Assembly (NCBI GenBank): GCA_004352715.1
Contig: SCFE01000001.1
Coordinates: forward strand, 1,784,569-1,848,568
Length of the DNA: 64,000 nucleotides
Direction of reading: 5' to 3'
From: Hofstenia miamia
Lineage: Eukaryota > Xenacoelomorpha > Acoela
Shown here: positions 12,435 through 23,582 of the stretch, piece by piece
Layout of the letters: every line of letters begins with the position of its first letter
How positions within the stretch are numbered: position 1 is the stretch's first letter
Program-made: the position numbers and the translations under genes
Notes under the pieces: model-generated
Databases searched by the model: none
What the model was told of the DNA's origin: nothing
What the model saw: the letters and a program-made list of their open reading frames with translations, nothing else

Positions 12435-12780
12435 TTGTTGCAAGGCATGACCCCATTATTAAAGACGGTTGGGGTTGGTGAACAAGATGTTGGTGCTCGA
12501 GGACTGAAGGCACAAATTGACAAAAATTTCGGAACAGTGTTGTTTTTCTTCACAGAAGGTGAAGTGTCTGAATATTTGCAGAGCAAAACAATGAACTTAG
12601 CTAGAGGTACCGACGTCATTGATAGTCTACGTAGAGAACTCCAAAGTATACGAATTTCCGATGAACTAGAACTGTACAACATTAAATTTGAAAGACTTTG
12701 CGATAAGTTCCAAATAACACCCACCATCAGAAGGAAAAGAAATGTTCCAAGCCGTCTTCATGAATATCACGTAATGGAGA
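12435..12780 (+). pseudogene. hAT-superfamily transposase fragment (ZMYM1/P52rIPK-like type)
   Basis: The plus frame from 12435 encodes a segment with the pattern TEGEVSEYLQSKTMNLARGTDVIDSL, then a long LYNIKFERLCDKFQI helix and RRKRNVPSRLHEYHVME. This matches the central region of hAT-like transposases, where SxxLQxKxxDIxxAxxLV is followed by a CxxxxI and a basic RxR..H-Y motif. Only the middle of the protein remains, without catalytic D residues or the C-terminal dimerisation domain. The frame runs on to 12896, but beyond about 12775 the opposite strand reads as piggyBac. The antisense 144-codon frame (12293-12727) is a shadow. Confidence 0.6.
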
Positions 12781-14060
12781 CTATCGTCAGCCGAAGTGCT
12801 GTCAGTTGGCCTAATCCTATCTTGCTTAGTGTACTGGATTGCCTTACTGCAGGACTCAATGACATCATTGCATTGAACGTTCTCGTGCGTCCATGACAGA
12901 AGAGCTATCGATCTGTTCTTCTTGCATTTGTAAATACAAAGAATGACATCTTTATCAGATTGGAAAATTTTTTAATAGAGTTCTTCCTTTCTCACAATTT
13001 CATTGACATCCGGCAAATAACGTCTGTTCGTTCTTATTGTGCCCAGAAGGCTAATGCCTATTTCACGCAGATGTTGAGCTAATGTGTGAGACGTAAAAAA
13101 CGTATCTGTTATATTGTATCAATTATTCTGAAGACCTTGTACTAGACAATTGACTACATAGCATGAAAGTGTCTTATTTGCAGGTCTTTGGTGATCCTTT
13201 CACAGGTAGAGAAATCCATTGTAGACATACTTAATCTCCACATCAACCAAAAGAAAATATTTTAGACCAAATTTGTCAGATTTAGAGGATATGTACTGCG
13301 TAAAAAAATTTTCGAAGGATACAGTTGCCCCACAACAGTCAACTGGTCAAAGGGAGCGTAACGTGACTGACATTTTTCAATAAATGGATCGCATATTGCA
13401 GATCCAAGAGGGCGAAGATCAAAGCGTAAGTGATACATTATGTCTATAAAACGATCTCGAGCCATTGTTTCAGAAAATATGGGAAAAGCCTATTTTTTAG
13501 ACCACAGCTGTTTCAATGGTATCCCATTGGCTAAAACTCCATGTGCATAACAAAGTCCAATAAAGGCACGCAATTGATTGAGGGAAATTGTCCACTCCAT
13601 CCCATTTTAATATGTCTTTCATGGTATTCCGTGCAAGTGCACANAAAACTCCATGTGCATAACAAAGTCCAATAAAGGCACGCAATTGATTGAGGGAAAT
13701 TGTCTTTCATGGTATTCCGTGCAAGTGCACACGTGATTTTGCATGCTCAGTGAAAACAATAAATCAAAAACAACTGACAAATTGAGCAGTAATGCGATGT
13801 TTGGCATAAGTGGTGATACCTGTCGATATTAGTCTGATATTCTGCTGTTGAAACCGGCTGATGGAAGAAGATAAATGAATTGGAGACCAAATAGTACCAT
13901 CATTATCCACCATATTTTTTGATCTGGTATTGATACTATCAGAATCGTTCGATAATACAATTTCTTCTGATTCAGAATCAATGCTTGAAGATATCACGTC
14001 ATTCATCAATAAAAGAACCATTATCATCGGATACATCACATGATAACTCATTCAATCTCT
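12775..14060 (-). pseudogene. Decayed piggyBac-family transposase
   Basis: Read on the minus strand from 14060 downward, the pieces follow piggyBac order. First comes an acidic N-terminal segment ending IWSPI. Then RAFIGLCYAHGVLANG..LW, PIFSETMARDRFIDIMYHLRFD, FIEKCQSRYAPFDQLTV and SKIFLRSTYPL (the catalytic-block equivalent of DEQL-P-F-R-x-Y-x-PSKP). Then FLVDVEIKYVYNGF, RxNRRYLP and CKKNRSIALLS. The first catalytic Asp is lost (TVVGQL where TxDEQL is expected), and there are multiple stops and frameshifts. A duplicated segment around the single N at 13644 is an assembly artefact. The 5' terminus with its TTAA is visible near 14741. The 3' end is missing, cut off by or joined to the hAT fragment. 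Confidence 0.8.
13533..13731. other. Assembly duplication around a single N (13644)
   Basis: The sequence AAAACTCCATGTGCATAACA onward (13533-13643) recurs immediately after the N (13645-13731). The second copy lacks about 20 bp present in the first. The single N and overlapping ends indicate two contig ends joined without merging, or an unresolved indel allele. Confidence 0.8.
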
Positions 14061-14551
14061 TTAAGGCTTGCTGTGCAGTCAGTCGTTGGTAACGCATTGC
14101 ATACAGATGAAAGTAACACGCTTGCTGGTGATCTTTACTCCCTTTCATAATATCGATCAAACATCGCTGTCATTATTGCAGCATGCGGATCATTGTATCA
14201 ACCAATAGTAATGCAACAACATCCCTATAATTCTGTTCGTTTGTCATTTTTAATCGAAGCAAAGGTCATCGTGTCATTAACTTGTGCATACATTTGACAT
14301 AGTAACCATACCAATATAGTCTCTATATGAAAATAATACAAATAGAAACAATAATTTTAGAACTGTACAGTAGAAAAACCACGAATTTAACAATAAGTAG
14401 TAACAAAAATGGCTTCCATGTCGCTTATATCACTTATGAATCACAAGGGCTCTAGGCAAATCAGTATTCATGTAAACATGCACGCGTAAGAAAACGCCGA
14501 ACTACAATCTTTTCCATACTATTCTGTCAAAGTATTGGAATAGAAATACAT

Positions 14552-14744
14552 TGGGGTCATTTATGACCTATCCGTCCTTATGAATAATAAATAGCTAGAT
14601 TTCTCCAATATATATTTTCACATTCTAAGATACTTTATAAACAAAGTCAAGAAGTAAGGGAACCACAGCTGTTAATTTGAAGACACAGTACCAAGTTAAA
14701 ACTCTCTATGGGTCAAATATGCCCCTCCGTCCTTCTAGTGTTAA
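14552..14744 (-). mobile_element. piggyBac element 5' terminus with subterminal repeats
   Basis: A TTAA at 14741-14744 is followed on the minus strand by CACTAGAAGGACGGAGGGGC and then a GGGTCA-type motif. This is the layout of many piggyBac-like ends (TTAA target, C(A/C)CTAGAA start). A related phrase, GGGTCATTTATGACC then TATCCGTCCTT (14555-14580), is a subterminal repeat of the same block in the same direction. It matches the minus-strand transposase relic starting about 500 bp inside. Confidence 0.65.
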
Positions 14745-15160
14745 ATGATTCTTCTATAAAACCCTTGAAAAAATACATTAACATCCCTTAAACCATTTTA
14801 TGGCTTATTAATGTTGAAATGTCTACCTAACTACACCTCCTTAAGAAGTATTTCCTCCTTTGTAATGAGGATTTAATTCGAATGAGTGAATACTAGCATG
14901 TTGTGCTGCTTTACTTCAATGCATATGCTGTTAGAAAACCTTGCGGGCAGAATTTTCAGAAAAAAATGTCAACTCCTGTCATTATACAAATTTCCCTAGT
15001 TTCACAGTCAAAGGGTCAAATGTCATCCGGGTCACATGAATTACAAGTCTCATTTTGTTAGCCGGTTGTAACTCTGTAACAAACAATAATACAGGTTTTC
15101 TTATAAATGGGTTAGCTATTTTTGCATGAATCTGACGAGATTGAAAATATGAATTTATAC

Positions 15161-15371
15161 TTCACACTTATACGGATGCTCAGAGGGCAGCGAATGTGCA
15201 TTGAGAGAGTGAGTTTTCAATCTCCGATGAGAAGCGTATTTTGATGAACATTGATCACACTTAAACGGCCTGGCTACATCGTGAGCTGATTTCTTATGCA
15301 AACAAAGCTGAGTGTTAGATACAAATGTCAAGCCACAAGAATCAAAAGAACACTTGAAATTAGCTTGAAAT
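15161..15371 (-). CDS. C2H2 zinc-finger protein, internal exon (two fingers plus half)
   Basis: A 211-nt minus-strand exon bounded by a GAATTTAG acceptor and a GTATAA donor. It encodes FKCSFDSC..HKKSAH and FKCDQC..HSLNAH, then the start of a third finger (HPYKCE). The final C-E joins the DC of the exon at 6969 to make a canonical CEDC. Its first base completes an AGA codon left as AG by the exon at 18742, so phases match at both sides. The flanking introns are ~8.2 kb and ~3.4 kb. Confidence 0.85.
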
Positions 15372-15442
15372 CTAAATTCAAACTTTAGTAACATGAGATA
15401 AGTGCTAATTATAGAAACACACACATATAAATATAATAATAT

Positions 15443-15476
15443 NNNNNNNNNNNNNNNNNNNNNNNNNNNNNNNNNN

Positions 15477-15507
<31 letters not shown>
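15443..15507. repeat. 34-N gap in a TA microsatellite
   Basis: Thirty-four N (15443-15476) are followed by an uninterrupted (TA)n tract to about 15507 and preceded by AT-rich ATAATAAT. The gap is most likely an unsequenced part of the microsatellite. It lies in the intron upstream of the zinc-finger exon. Confidence 0.85.
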
Positions 15508-15510
<3 letters not shown>

Positions 15511-18500
15511 TATATATTTATACAACTTTTTGAACTCATCTTTTTTTGCATGGACACATTTTTGTGGCTAGTCCCACTCACGAAATGATGAAGATTTTTG
15601 CTAAAACTTGTGCCTGAAGTACATGCGATACATAATTTTCTTCAATAAGAAATTCAAATTCTTTCCATTTTAGTGATGAGATAATGAGGCTGTCTAATGT
15701 CCATGAGAACAACGACCCTGAAATATTTTCTTTTCTGAAGAAAAACTGTGATTCCAGTCGGGAATGTTAGTAAAAAAAGAAAGAGGTGAGAATGCTGTCT
15801 TTTGGTGTTTTTAGATTTTAAACATCTTCATTAGTTCGTGAGTTACAAGATATATTCCAAGTCTGCATGCTGCAAATATTAATCCGCGGCCTTGCATACA
15901 ATACACATACTCATAAGTAAAAGACAGTTCAATTTTTTAGGCAAGATACCGCGGGATCAGTATTTTTCGATACTGTCGAAATATCGCGGTATCGGTATAC
16001 CACCGGGTCCAAACAATTGCCTCCAGCTCAAGTAGGCCCATAAGGCCCTAGTCGCTATGCATATTATTTGGAATTATAGTTTAAAAATGCAATACTCATA
16101 TACATATTAATTTGAAAAGAGATTATCATTAAAAGTTAGCGCATTTTTAAACTAAGTAGATTTTTGTTCTGTTCAGGTTTTATATAGCTATGCATTGCAT
16201 TACTCAGTAAAAATTATTACATATAAATGAATTTGATAGGTATAATAAATATTTTTAATAAAATCTAACAAATGTTTGGTATTCATCAAGAAAAATTGAT
16301 CCGATAAATTTACGAATTTTCAAAAATTTGACTCTACGCATTTGACAATTTTGAAAAATCGATTGATGAATCTTCCAGATAACGCTAAAACCAAAGAATA
16401 AATCAAATATTACAAATTTGTATTGCAATATTATTGCAAGGCCTCGGTATTTAAGTGAAAAGTTCATTTGCAAACATTTGATCTATTGAAGAGAAATAAT
16501 CATAAAATTTTGAAATATATATTAAATTTTAAAAGCCATTTAGTTGTTAAAATAAAAAAATTTGCCATGAGCGTTTAGCCTTCAGTTGAAGATAGCTAAG
16601 CAAACTTTAAAATATATTTGATGTGAAAAAATCACGGCAGTGTATTAATGCGTTGAATAATGCAATGCTGCAATGAGGTCATGGAATCAAAATATTTATT
16701 AATTATAAAATTGTACTACATTGTATCAAACCCAATTAATGTGTTAAAACTAAAATTCATTTATAAATAAACTTCATATTCTTATCAGAGGGTCTCTAAT
16801 CAACAAAAACTGAAACAATTATTTTGAATTATATATTGCAAACATTTTTTGATAATATATTTTTAGACATCTTTAGTTTTAACTAACCCCAACTTTGTTT
16901 TTCAAAATTAAACTTTCTTGCGTTTTATTATAAAACTCAATAAGAATATAATAACCAATTAAATTCGTTGTTCAATTGAAAGCAGTAATTGGGAGTAATT
17001 GGAAGATAATATCCCTCAGTGATAATTATAAGAAAAATATTGCTTCTATATTTGATAAATAAACAATTATTCGTAAACAAAAAGAATAAAAGTTTGAATG
17101 CAAATTTATCAATTTGATATACATAAAAAACGCTCATGTAACGCACTTAAATTTTGATACATGTATCAATAAAAGTCTACGTAAGAAGATGCTGGTCTGA
17201 ACGCTGTATATATTATATAGGAATATAAGTATATCATATTAACGAGGTCTTCCGCCCGACAGCGAGTTCTTTTCCATAGGCTATAGCGGATCCTATCAGG
17301 GAAGGCAAATTGTGTACTCCGATTTTACTGCGGACAAAATTTATGTTCGAATGTCCTTAAAACCAAAATTATTAAAATCGAAAATTCCATTTCTTTGAAT
17401 ATCATAATACATGGAAAATTTTCGAGTAAGTTCCGAATCCGAAAACCTCATATAAAAAGCTAAATATTTAAGTCAACGCAACGTACAGTGACTCGAGAGT
17501 TGGATGCAATGAGCTTGCAAGGAGCATCAGCTGTAAAATAACCTCAATTAACACAAAGACATAAGGAACTCCGATGAAGGTGGTGCTAACCATAATTAAT
17601 GGAGATTTTACTATGACATTGGAATAAAATTGGAAAACTGATCAGTTTCATACACAAGCGATATCTGGAAGTTATTAAGAAATAATGGACGTCATATCAA
17701 TTAATGCATAAACCTGAAATAAAAATTACGATTTAATTAAACAAAAAATTAATGAAGCATATGCTGTCTTAATTATTAAGGATTTTAGTCAGATGACTGC
17801 ATAAAAAAACATAGACTGTATAAACTAAACGAGAAATATTTTAGAGCAATGTTTTGGTCAACATTAACACTACGAATTTTTTTTATCATTAGTGTATACG
17901 AGCGCTAGGTTTTAATATGACATGAAGCTGAGCCTTAGTCATGTTTTTTTCAAATTTCACATTAAAAATGGCCAAAAATGTAGTCAAATCATATAAATTT
18001 AAAACAGGCCCAAAATTGTACATAATCAGGCTGATATTGGCATCAAAATATAGAAATCCCTTCCGCTATGAAGTTGTCCACAGTTCAGCGTATTTGCTTA
18101 AAATATTTTAGATCGAAATTACAGAATTATTTCTAAATATGTGACGAATAAGATAGGTATTAATAGTGTAACTATAGAACTACATTTTGCTCGAATTACA
18201 GAATAAAATAAAAAATAAGTATCGTTGTTTGAAACACACAAAATATATTGATAACAGTGTTTGCCCAGTTTGTGAATGATTTACAGAATTACGATCATAA
18301 CAGATAAAAAATTGTTGCACTTTTAAACAACGAGAACATTCACAAAAGTATATATAAGCTTACTTTATTATTTTCATAAACTTTCTATTATAGAAATGAC
18401 TACATAAAACTATTCTTGAAATAAAACCATGTTTATAGTGAGACAATAATCGGAGATTTTTAAGCTGACATAAAATTAAAAGTTTACTTCAATTTCATAA

Positions 18501-18741
18501 AAATTCTATTCAAAAAAATAACTTAGAATAATGCAAATTAGAAATAAAGGATGCCTTCACAAGATGACATATTAAGTGATATTTAATAAAATGTTTTGTA
18601 TTCAAAATTAACACATTTTTTGCATTGGACTATTCTGAAACACATGTATCATAGAATTGATTCATAACGAAATCGTGGTTAATATTACTCACTAGCTATA
18701 AATAACTTCATAGCAGTTTATATGAAAAAAATATAACCAAC
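15508..18741. other. Intronic stretch of the zinc-finger gene, no gene recognised
   Basis: AT-rich, with only short meaningless frames. At 15943-16010 there is a palindromic, GC-richer block built of ATACCGCG / CGCGGTAT and GGTATACC. It looks like a transposon terminus (hAT ends often carry such GATACC-type palindromes), but no partner end or target duplication was found. Confidence 0.4.
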
Positions 18742-18818
18742 CTTGAAGAGCACTCAATTCGATGATTGTTTAAAGATAATTGATCAGAAAAGGATTGTTT
18801 GCATAAGTCGCACACGAG
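18742..18818 (-). CDS. C2H2 zinc-finger protein, upstream exon (one C2HC finger)
   Basis: A 77-nt minus-strand exon between a TTTTTTTAG acceptor (18819-18827) and a GTTGGT donor (18736-18741). It encodes LVCDLCKQSFSDQLSLNNHR then IECSSR, a CxxC...HxxxC finger. The exon ends with AG, and the next exon (15371) supplies A, giving Arg in frame. It is too short for an ORF scan and was found from the finger signature. Exon(s) with the initiator ATG must lie further right; I could not find them. Confidence 0.75.
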
Positions 18819-18827
18819 CTAAAAAAA

Positions 18828-20307
18828 GACACTACAGATAAGAACAATAAGAAATACCACCTGTACAGACATGATAAGCAGTCCATTCAAACAGATAACT
18901 AAAACATAGAGTAGATTGACATGAATTGCATAATTATTCATTTTATAAAAATAAATTAGACTCCTCATGCACAAAGTGAGGAGCAGTTGTGAATTAATAA
19001 AGGATGTAATTTGTAAAAAATATAAACTATAAATCTGAAATATTATCTAAAAAATCGAAGCTAAGATTTGATAAAACTTTGGGAAAATAAAGGAACTTGT
19101 GGAAAATTTTAGTAACCCCAAAATAACAATGATTGCTAGCCACTTACATAACTTGTTATTTATATTTGCGCACATCATTTTTACAGTACTTTACCTATTC
19201 AATAACAACTAAAACTAGTGATTTTATTACGTGAATTGAAAATCAGTGTGGATTTGAATGTCATTTAAATCCATTGACAAAATCAATTAGCGTGATTATT
19301 AAATAAATTGCATTAGTTTTAAACATTTCCTTCGTAGATTTACATGTAGCACTGTCCAACTAAATAGTTTCTGCACATATTTGAAAAGTAAATTTCAATG
19401 CGATCTAATTAATAAATGAGACATATAGTTCAATTATGGTAGATGGTGTTGCGATTTCTTCATTGATTAGTGACTACACAGCTTTCTATGATACGATATA
19501 CTGATCATTAACACTTTCAATATTTGTGTCTGTGTCACCAGTTTGGATAACACACTCAAACGTTTTATAATAATTATAAATCAGCTAAGCTAATTAAAAT
19601 CTTTTTGTTAACTATCATTATAGAATTAAAATGAATAATTGGCACACGCAAAAATTATCAATGTAAAAATGCTTTTACAAATAAATGAAAGTCGTATTTC
19701 CAAATTCATGGTTTTTGCTACTGATATGGGGACAATTGTTGGGACTTAACATGATGTCGATGCTTAGTTGATTAAACACTAAATGTTAGATGCAGCATGT
19801 TGGCAGCAAAATTATCAGTAGTATATGAAATAGGTTGTAAATTTAAAAATAGTCCTTTCCATAAATATCGAAATTTTCAAAAAAATATGACCTCCATAAA
19901 TATCTAGCTAAAAGAAACAAAAGCAAAAATGCTGTTTAGAAAAAATAGGTTTTAATTAATTTCTATTAAAAGGTATTAATTTACTTACATTATGAACGGA
20001 CGGAAGTAAATTTAAAATGTAGTTTTGTATTATCACATAGCAAATGCCAGTTGTTAAAATATGTTTAAATTAAAAATTGCAGTAAAATTTAAAATAATAA
20101 ATCTGTAATAAAATGAGGTCATCATTCTATAGTAATTCGTAAATACCAAAAAATTGTCTGAAACTCATCAATAATTTCGTAAAATTTGAGTATTGTGATA
20201 GAATAATTAAACGAGACTTCCACGTAAGTGATGAGCCAACGTAAATGTATTATAAAAAATTTTCTGAATAAATAGCAAGAATTTAGGAATATAATTATAA
20301 AACAAGG
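18828..20307. other. AT-rich stretch, no gene recognised
   Basis: The first exon and promoter of the minus-strand zinc-finger gene should lie here or further right, but no short coding exon with splice signals stood out. Confidence 0.35.
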
Positions 20308-20541
20308 TTGTTTGAAAGTGGTTGCAAAATTACAAAAATTAAGGATACTTTATCTCAAGAGATAGTTGAAAATGTACTTAAAGCTTATCTAATTTATACG
20401 ACTGAAAAATTTGTTTGTACATTGAACATTAATCAGCATACATATAGAATGGGATTTTCTCAATCCCAATATTCGGCATATTTTCACTTGAAAAATTTAG
20501 AGATAACAAATTATCCAGAACTGGTAGTATTACATCAATAA
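20308..20541 (+). other. Unidentified 77-codon open frame
   Basis: A plus-strand frame without an ATG at its start (it opens at TTG). The composition is protein-like (balanced hydrophobic/charged, few homopolymers), including EKFVCTLNINQHTYRMGF and ending ELVVLHQ-stop. It could be an exon or a transposon remnant. No family is recognised and no acceptor clearly defines its start. Confidence 0.2.
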
Positions 20542-20796
20542 TTTATTAATAATAATTCTAATTTAAAACTCATGTAGAAGTAACAATAACATTAAAATGC
20601 AATCCAATTATGAAGTGATAGTAAACAACTTGCGTTATTATTCTTTAGAAGAATTTTCTCGTTCTTCTATAAGTTTTTATAGTGTTTTTGTTACTCTGCC
20701 CTTGTTTAATATATTTTTCGTGAATTTAAACGGGTTCAAAATTCTTTTGGACTATATATTTCAAATGCTCAAAGGTACCAAACAACTTAAAACTAT

Positions 20797-21740
20797 AATA
20801 ATAATAATAATAGTAATCAATGACTTTATTTAGCCGCTGAAGGCATACACAACAAGAAAATAAAAACAAGTCCAGTTTTACGGCAGAGAGGACAGTCACA
20901 GGAGATGAAATAGGAGCAAATGGAAGAGTAGGCGAAGTCGGAGAAGGGCTCAGCAAAGAGGAAAGCCATCAAAGAAATCAATCGCTGTTGAAGGGTTGAG
21001 AGTCAAGATGTAATTAGCAGCAGTAGAAGCACGATTGAAAAACGAGTAAAGGGTGCGATGTTTCTTGGGACGACGAATGGAGAAAGTGACAACATCATCA
21101 GAGCGAGTGCAGCAGGAATTAGAGAACTTAATGAAATCAAAAGGATCAAGATCCAATTTGCGAGTCAGTAGTCGATTGAACAGAAGGAGATCACAGGCAT
21201 GGAAGTAGAGTGACAGCGGGAGAGTGGAGAATTTCAGCAGAGCGTCTTTATAGGCCAAAGAGGAAATCCATTTGAAAGCGCGTTTCTGGAAACGTTCCAT
21301 GGAGTGGAACAAAGCACGAGAAGGCCACCAACAAGGAGACGCGTAGAGAAGAATGGTGCGAGGAATGGACTTGAGCAAAGAGAGTTTCACAGCGGACGAG
21401 GTATTAAAAGGAACATTACGGAAAAGGGCAAATAGCGAGGAATTAGCTTTGCGGAGACGCAAAGACACATGTCCAGTCCAATTTAAGTTTGCAGCAAGTT
21501 GAACTCAAAGATGAGTGTGATGAGGCGCAAAGTTCACAGGTAGAGGCAAATCAGAAGGGGGAGCCACAGAAAAGGAAATACCACATGTCTTGGTAGTGCT
21601 AAAATCAAGATGGTTGACAGAGGACCAAGTAGACAAGTGCTCAAGATCAGAAGAAATGTTAGAAGCAAAAGAACAACCCTTGTTGACATGTATAGTGTAT
21701 AGTCAGCAGAAATGGCGTGGAAAGAACAAATATTTATTAA
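20797..21740 (-). mobile_element. LINE 3' half with (ATT)n tail
   Basis: The minus strand encodes the RT thumb and C-terminus. The main frame, 21468-20950, contains LLYASPCWWPSRALFHSMER then FQKRAFKWISSL, with a leucine-rich tail before its stop. A second frame upstream (about 21740-21480) supplies HLDFSTTKTCGISF-type sequence and NLNWTGHVS, joined through a frameshift. The 3' end reads AATAAAGTCATTGATT then ACTATTATTATTATTATAG (20795-20831), a CR1/jockey-like microsatellite tail. The palm domain with YADD is absent (5' truncation). This family is less AT-biased than the LINE at 50 kb, so it is a different and possibly younger lineage. Confidence 0.8.
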
Positions 21741-22462
21741 ATGGTTCAAAATCACAAGAAACTGCTATTTAATTTAGCTCAATTGATAAACGAATGTTGA
21801 AGGAAATACCAAAGGAATGTTTTGAACCAAGTTGAAATACAATATAAGTGCTTAGGGAGGTTCGACAATAATTGTTATCATTGACAAGGATAGTTTTTAA
21901 AATACGGCAAACTATACTCTGAAGAATCAAAGGGCGATAAAATTTATCATGATGTACCATCGAAGTGGAGGTCTATGTCAAATGAAAACTTCTGTCGCTA
22001 TTAAATAAAGTATGAAGTTCCTGAAGCCCTGCCAGGCATCTTAATCCTACATTTATAATTTGATAACTGATAAGTCCAATATTAGTTTGATATACATTGC
22101 TTTGATTGTGTTTTTGTAGGACTCCTAGTGTAGCATTGACAGTTGTAACTTCAAAAAGAAAAATTGGCTGTTTTTTAATGCAACAAGTTTTAAAAGGCGG
22201 TTGTTTCTTTTAACATATTTCTATGCTTATTACAATAAGCTATAATTGATTTTATTATGTACTATTTATGACATATTAACAGAAAACGACTATTTCAATG
22301 TATGAATATGAATATAAATTCTGCTTCTGATTCTTAGTAAAAATCAAAATTTGTCTCTTTAAAATCCAATACAGTACCATAACCACACCAGATGGTCTCA
22401 TTATCTTTGGTCTATTATATTCATTTGGCTTTTTGACAAACTGCCATTGCGTTAAATTAGCA

Positions 22463-22615
22463 ATGATCCAAATTTTGCACGTTTTGGGAAACAACGAAAT
22501 ATATGCTATAAATTCTGATGGTTGTTTTCAAATAATTAATGAATATAATAATGCAGCTAACAGACAGTTACCATTTGTGGAAAGTGATCGCTACACATGT
22601 TTTGCTGTTGCTTCG
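22463..22615 (+). CDS. WDR43: WDR43/UTP5 exon 1 (N-terminal WD blade)
   Basis: First recognisable exon of the WDR43/UTP5 orthologue, a t-UTP/UTPA subunit of the nucleolar SSU processome needed for pre-rRNA transcription and early 18S processing. It encodes 51 residues from the ATG at 22463 to a GTAATC donor. The segment NEIYAINSDGCFQIINEYNN parallels the human AYFALASTDGHLRVWETANN (recalled, not searched). An in-frame codon further up (22433) could extend the frame, but a GTTAAATTAG sits just before the ATG, so an upstream exon is also possible. The whole gene runs to 43115. Confidence 0.7.
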
Positions 22616-23188
22616 GTAATCATTGTTATTAATTTTATTATACTATTTGTTATTGACTAAAGCCTCATTAACTAAGCAAGCGAGCGCATTTATCGCTCTT
22701 TCAAAATAGTAATTTTAGGTGCGGGTTCTATTTAACCCGCTAAATATAACGTTGAGTGTTTATAATAGTAATTTGACGTAAACATCAAAGTACCCAATAA
22801 CTATTTCATCAAGATTATTGATAAAACCACAGGCGCTTGATTTAAATTGTGAAATGTATTCCTTAGTCATTGAAGATTTCCAATATTTATATAAATATAA
22901 TCAACTTTAATGAATTCAAGGAAGTTGCTAGCAAAATTGCTTGACTATCAAATTTTGCACGATAGATCTAACTAACGCAAATGCTCGAGAAATATTCCAA
23001 TTAAATGTTTCTTATAGAGACCCTCAACGTGTAGCTGTGCTATTAGTGCATTTTCAAAAAATTCTAAATCTGTAACATCAAAGCAATTTAAAATGATGTA
23101 TTTTATATTGGTTTTGTACAAGTTTGATTAAATACGGATAGTAATTTCTGAATTTTACATTTGAATCTTAGATTTATTTCATTTTTAG

Positions 23189-23317
23189 GCCAATTATGAA
23201 GTCAGCAATTCTCGAAAGCGGCGGCACTCTAAATCCAGAAGTAAAATTATTTATTTGGGTACGGAATCTGGAGAAATTGTCTCAAATAATGATAGATTTT
23301 CAAATACCTTCAATTTT
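23189..23317 (+). CDS. WDR43: WDR43/UTP5 exon 2 (basic linker and WD blade)
   Basis: 129 nt (43 codons) between a TTTTTAG acceptor and a GTAAGC donor, phase 0 at both ends. A basic RKRRHSKSRSK stretch precedes IIYLGTESGEI. Human WDR43 likewise has a KKRK-rich linker followed by LLALGTAVGSILLY. The intron before it is 573 nt and the one after only 41 nt. Confidence 0.78.
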
Positions 23318-23358
23318 GTAAGCGCATCTTTATTATTATTTAGATAACATATGTTTAG

Positions 23359-23480
23359 CCACGCACACATGAAACTAGAATTACTTCACTAGTTGTTATT
23401 GAATCAGGTAGAAAACTATTTTCTAGTTCAAAAGAAGGTACAATAATTCTATGGGATTTAAGTGATCAAACCATTCAAAT
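23359..23480 (+). CDS. WDR43: WDR43/UTP5 exon 3 (WD blade)
   Basis: 122 nt between GTTTAG and a consensus GTATGT donor, starting in phase 0 and ending with two bases of a codon. It encodes a typical WD blade: THETRITSLVVIESGRKLFS followed by SSKEGTIILWDL. This aligns with the human blade DNRVNCIQW..GCLYSCSDDKHIVEW. Confidence 0.82.
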
Positions 23481-23528
23481 GTATGTAATTATTTCGTAAT
23501 CTAATTGTTTTGAATGAATTTTTCCCAG

Positions 23529-23582
23529 TAATTTATTTTCTAATACGACTGGAATTTCTGTTGCGGAGCACTTGATTTCAAT
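23529..23582 (+). CDS. WDR43: WDR43/UTP5 probable exon 3b (donor unclear)
   Basis: A 48-nt GTATGT...TTTCCCAG intron separates this from exon 3. Its first T completes ATT, then it reads NLFSNTTGISVAEHLIS, which parallels human GDNSSVSSLCIS at exactly the expected place. The frame meets TAA at 23587. To join exon 4 in frame the exon must end after one base following TCA, where the sequence is ATATTCT and not a GT. Either the base call is wrong, the donor is non-canonical, or the allele is damaged. Confidence 0.45.

Noticed and set aside
12293-12727. 144-codon minus-strand frame
   Set aside because: Antisense shadow of the hAT transposase fragment, with Ser/Cys-rich composition and no motif; the plus strand explains the sequence.
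19220-19310. Short plus-strand reading with CGFECHLN as a zinc-finger exon
   Set aside because: Only one weak Cys/His arrangement, on the strand opposite to the zinc-finger gene, and without splice signals.
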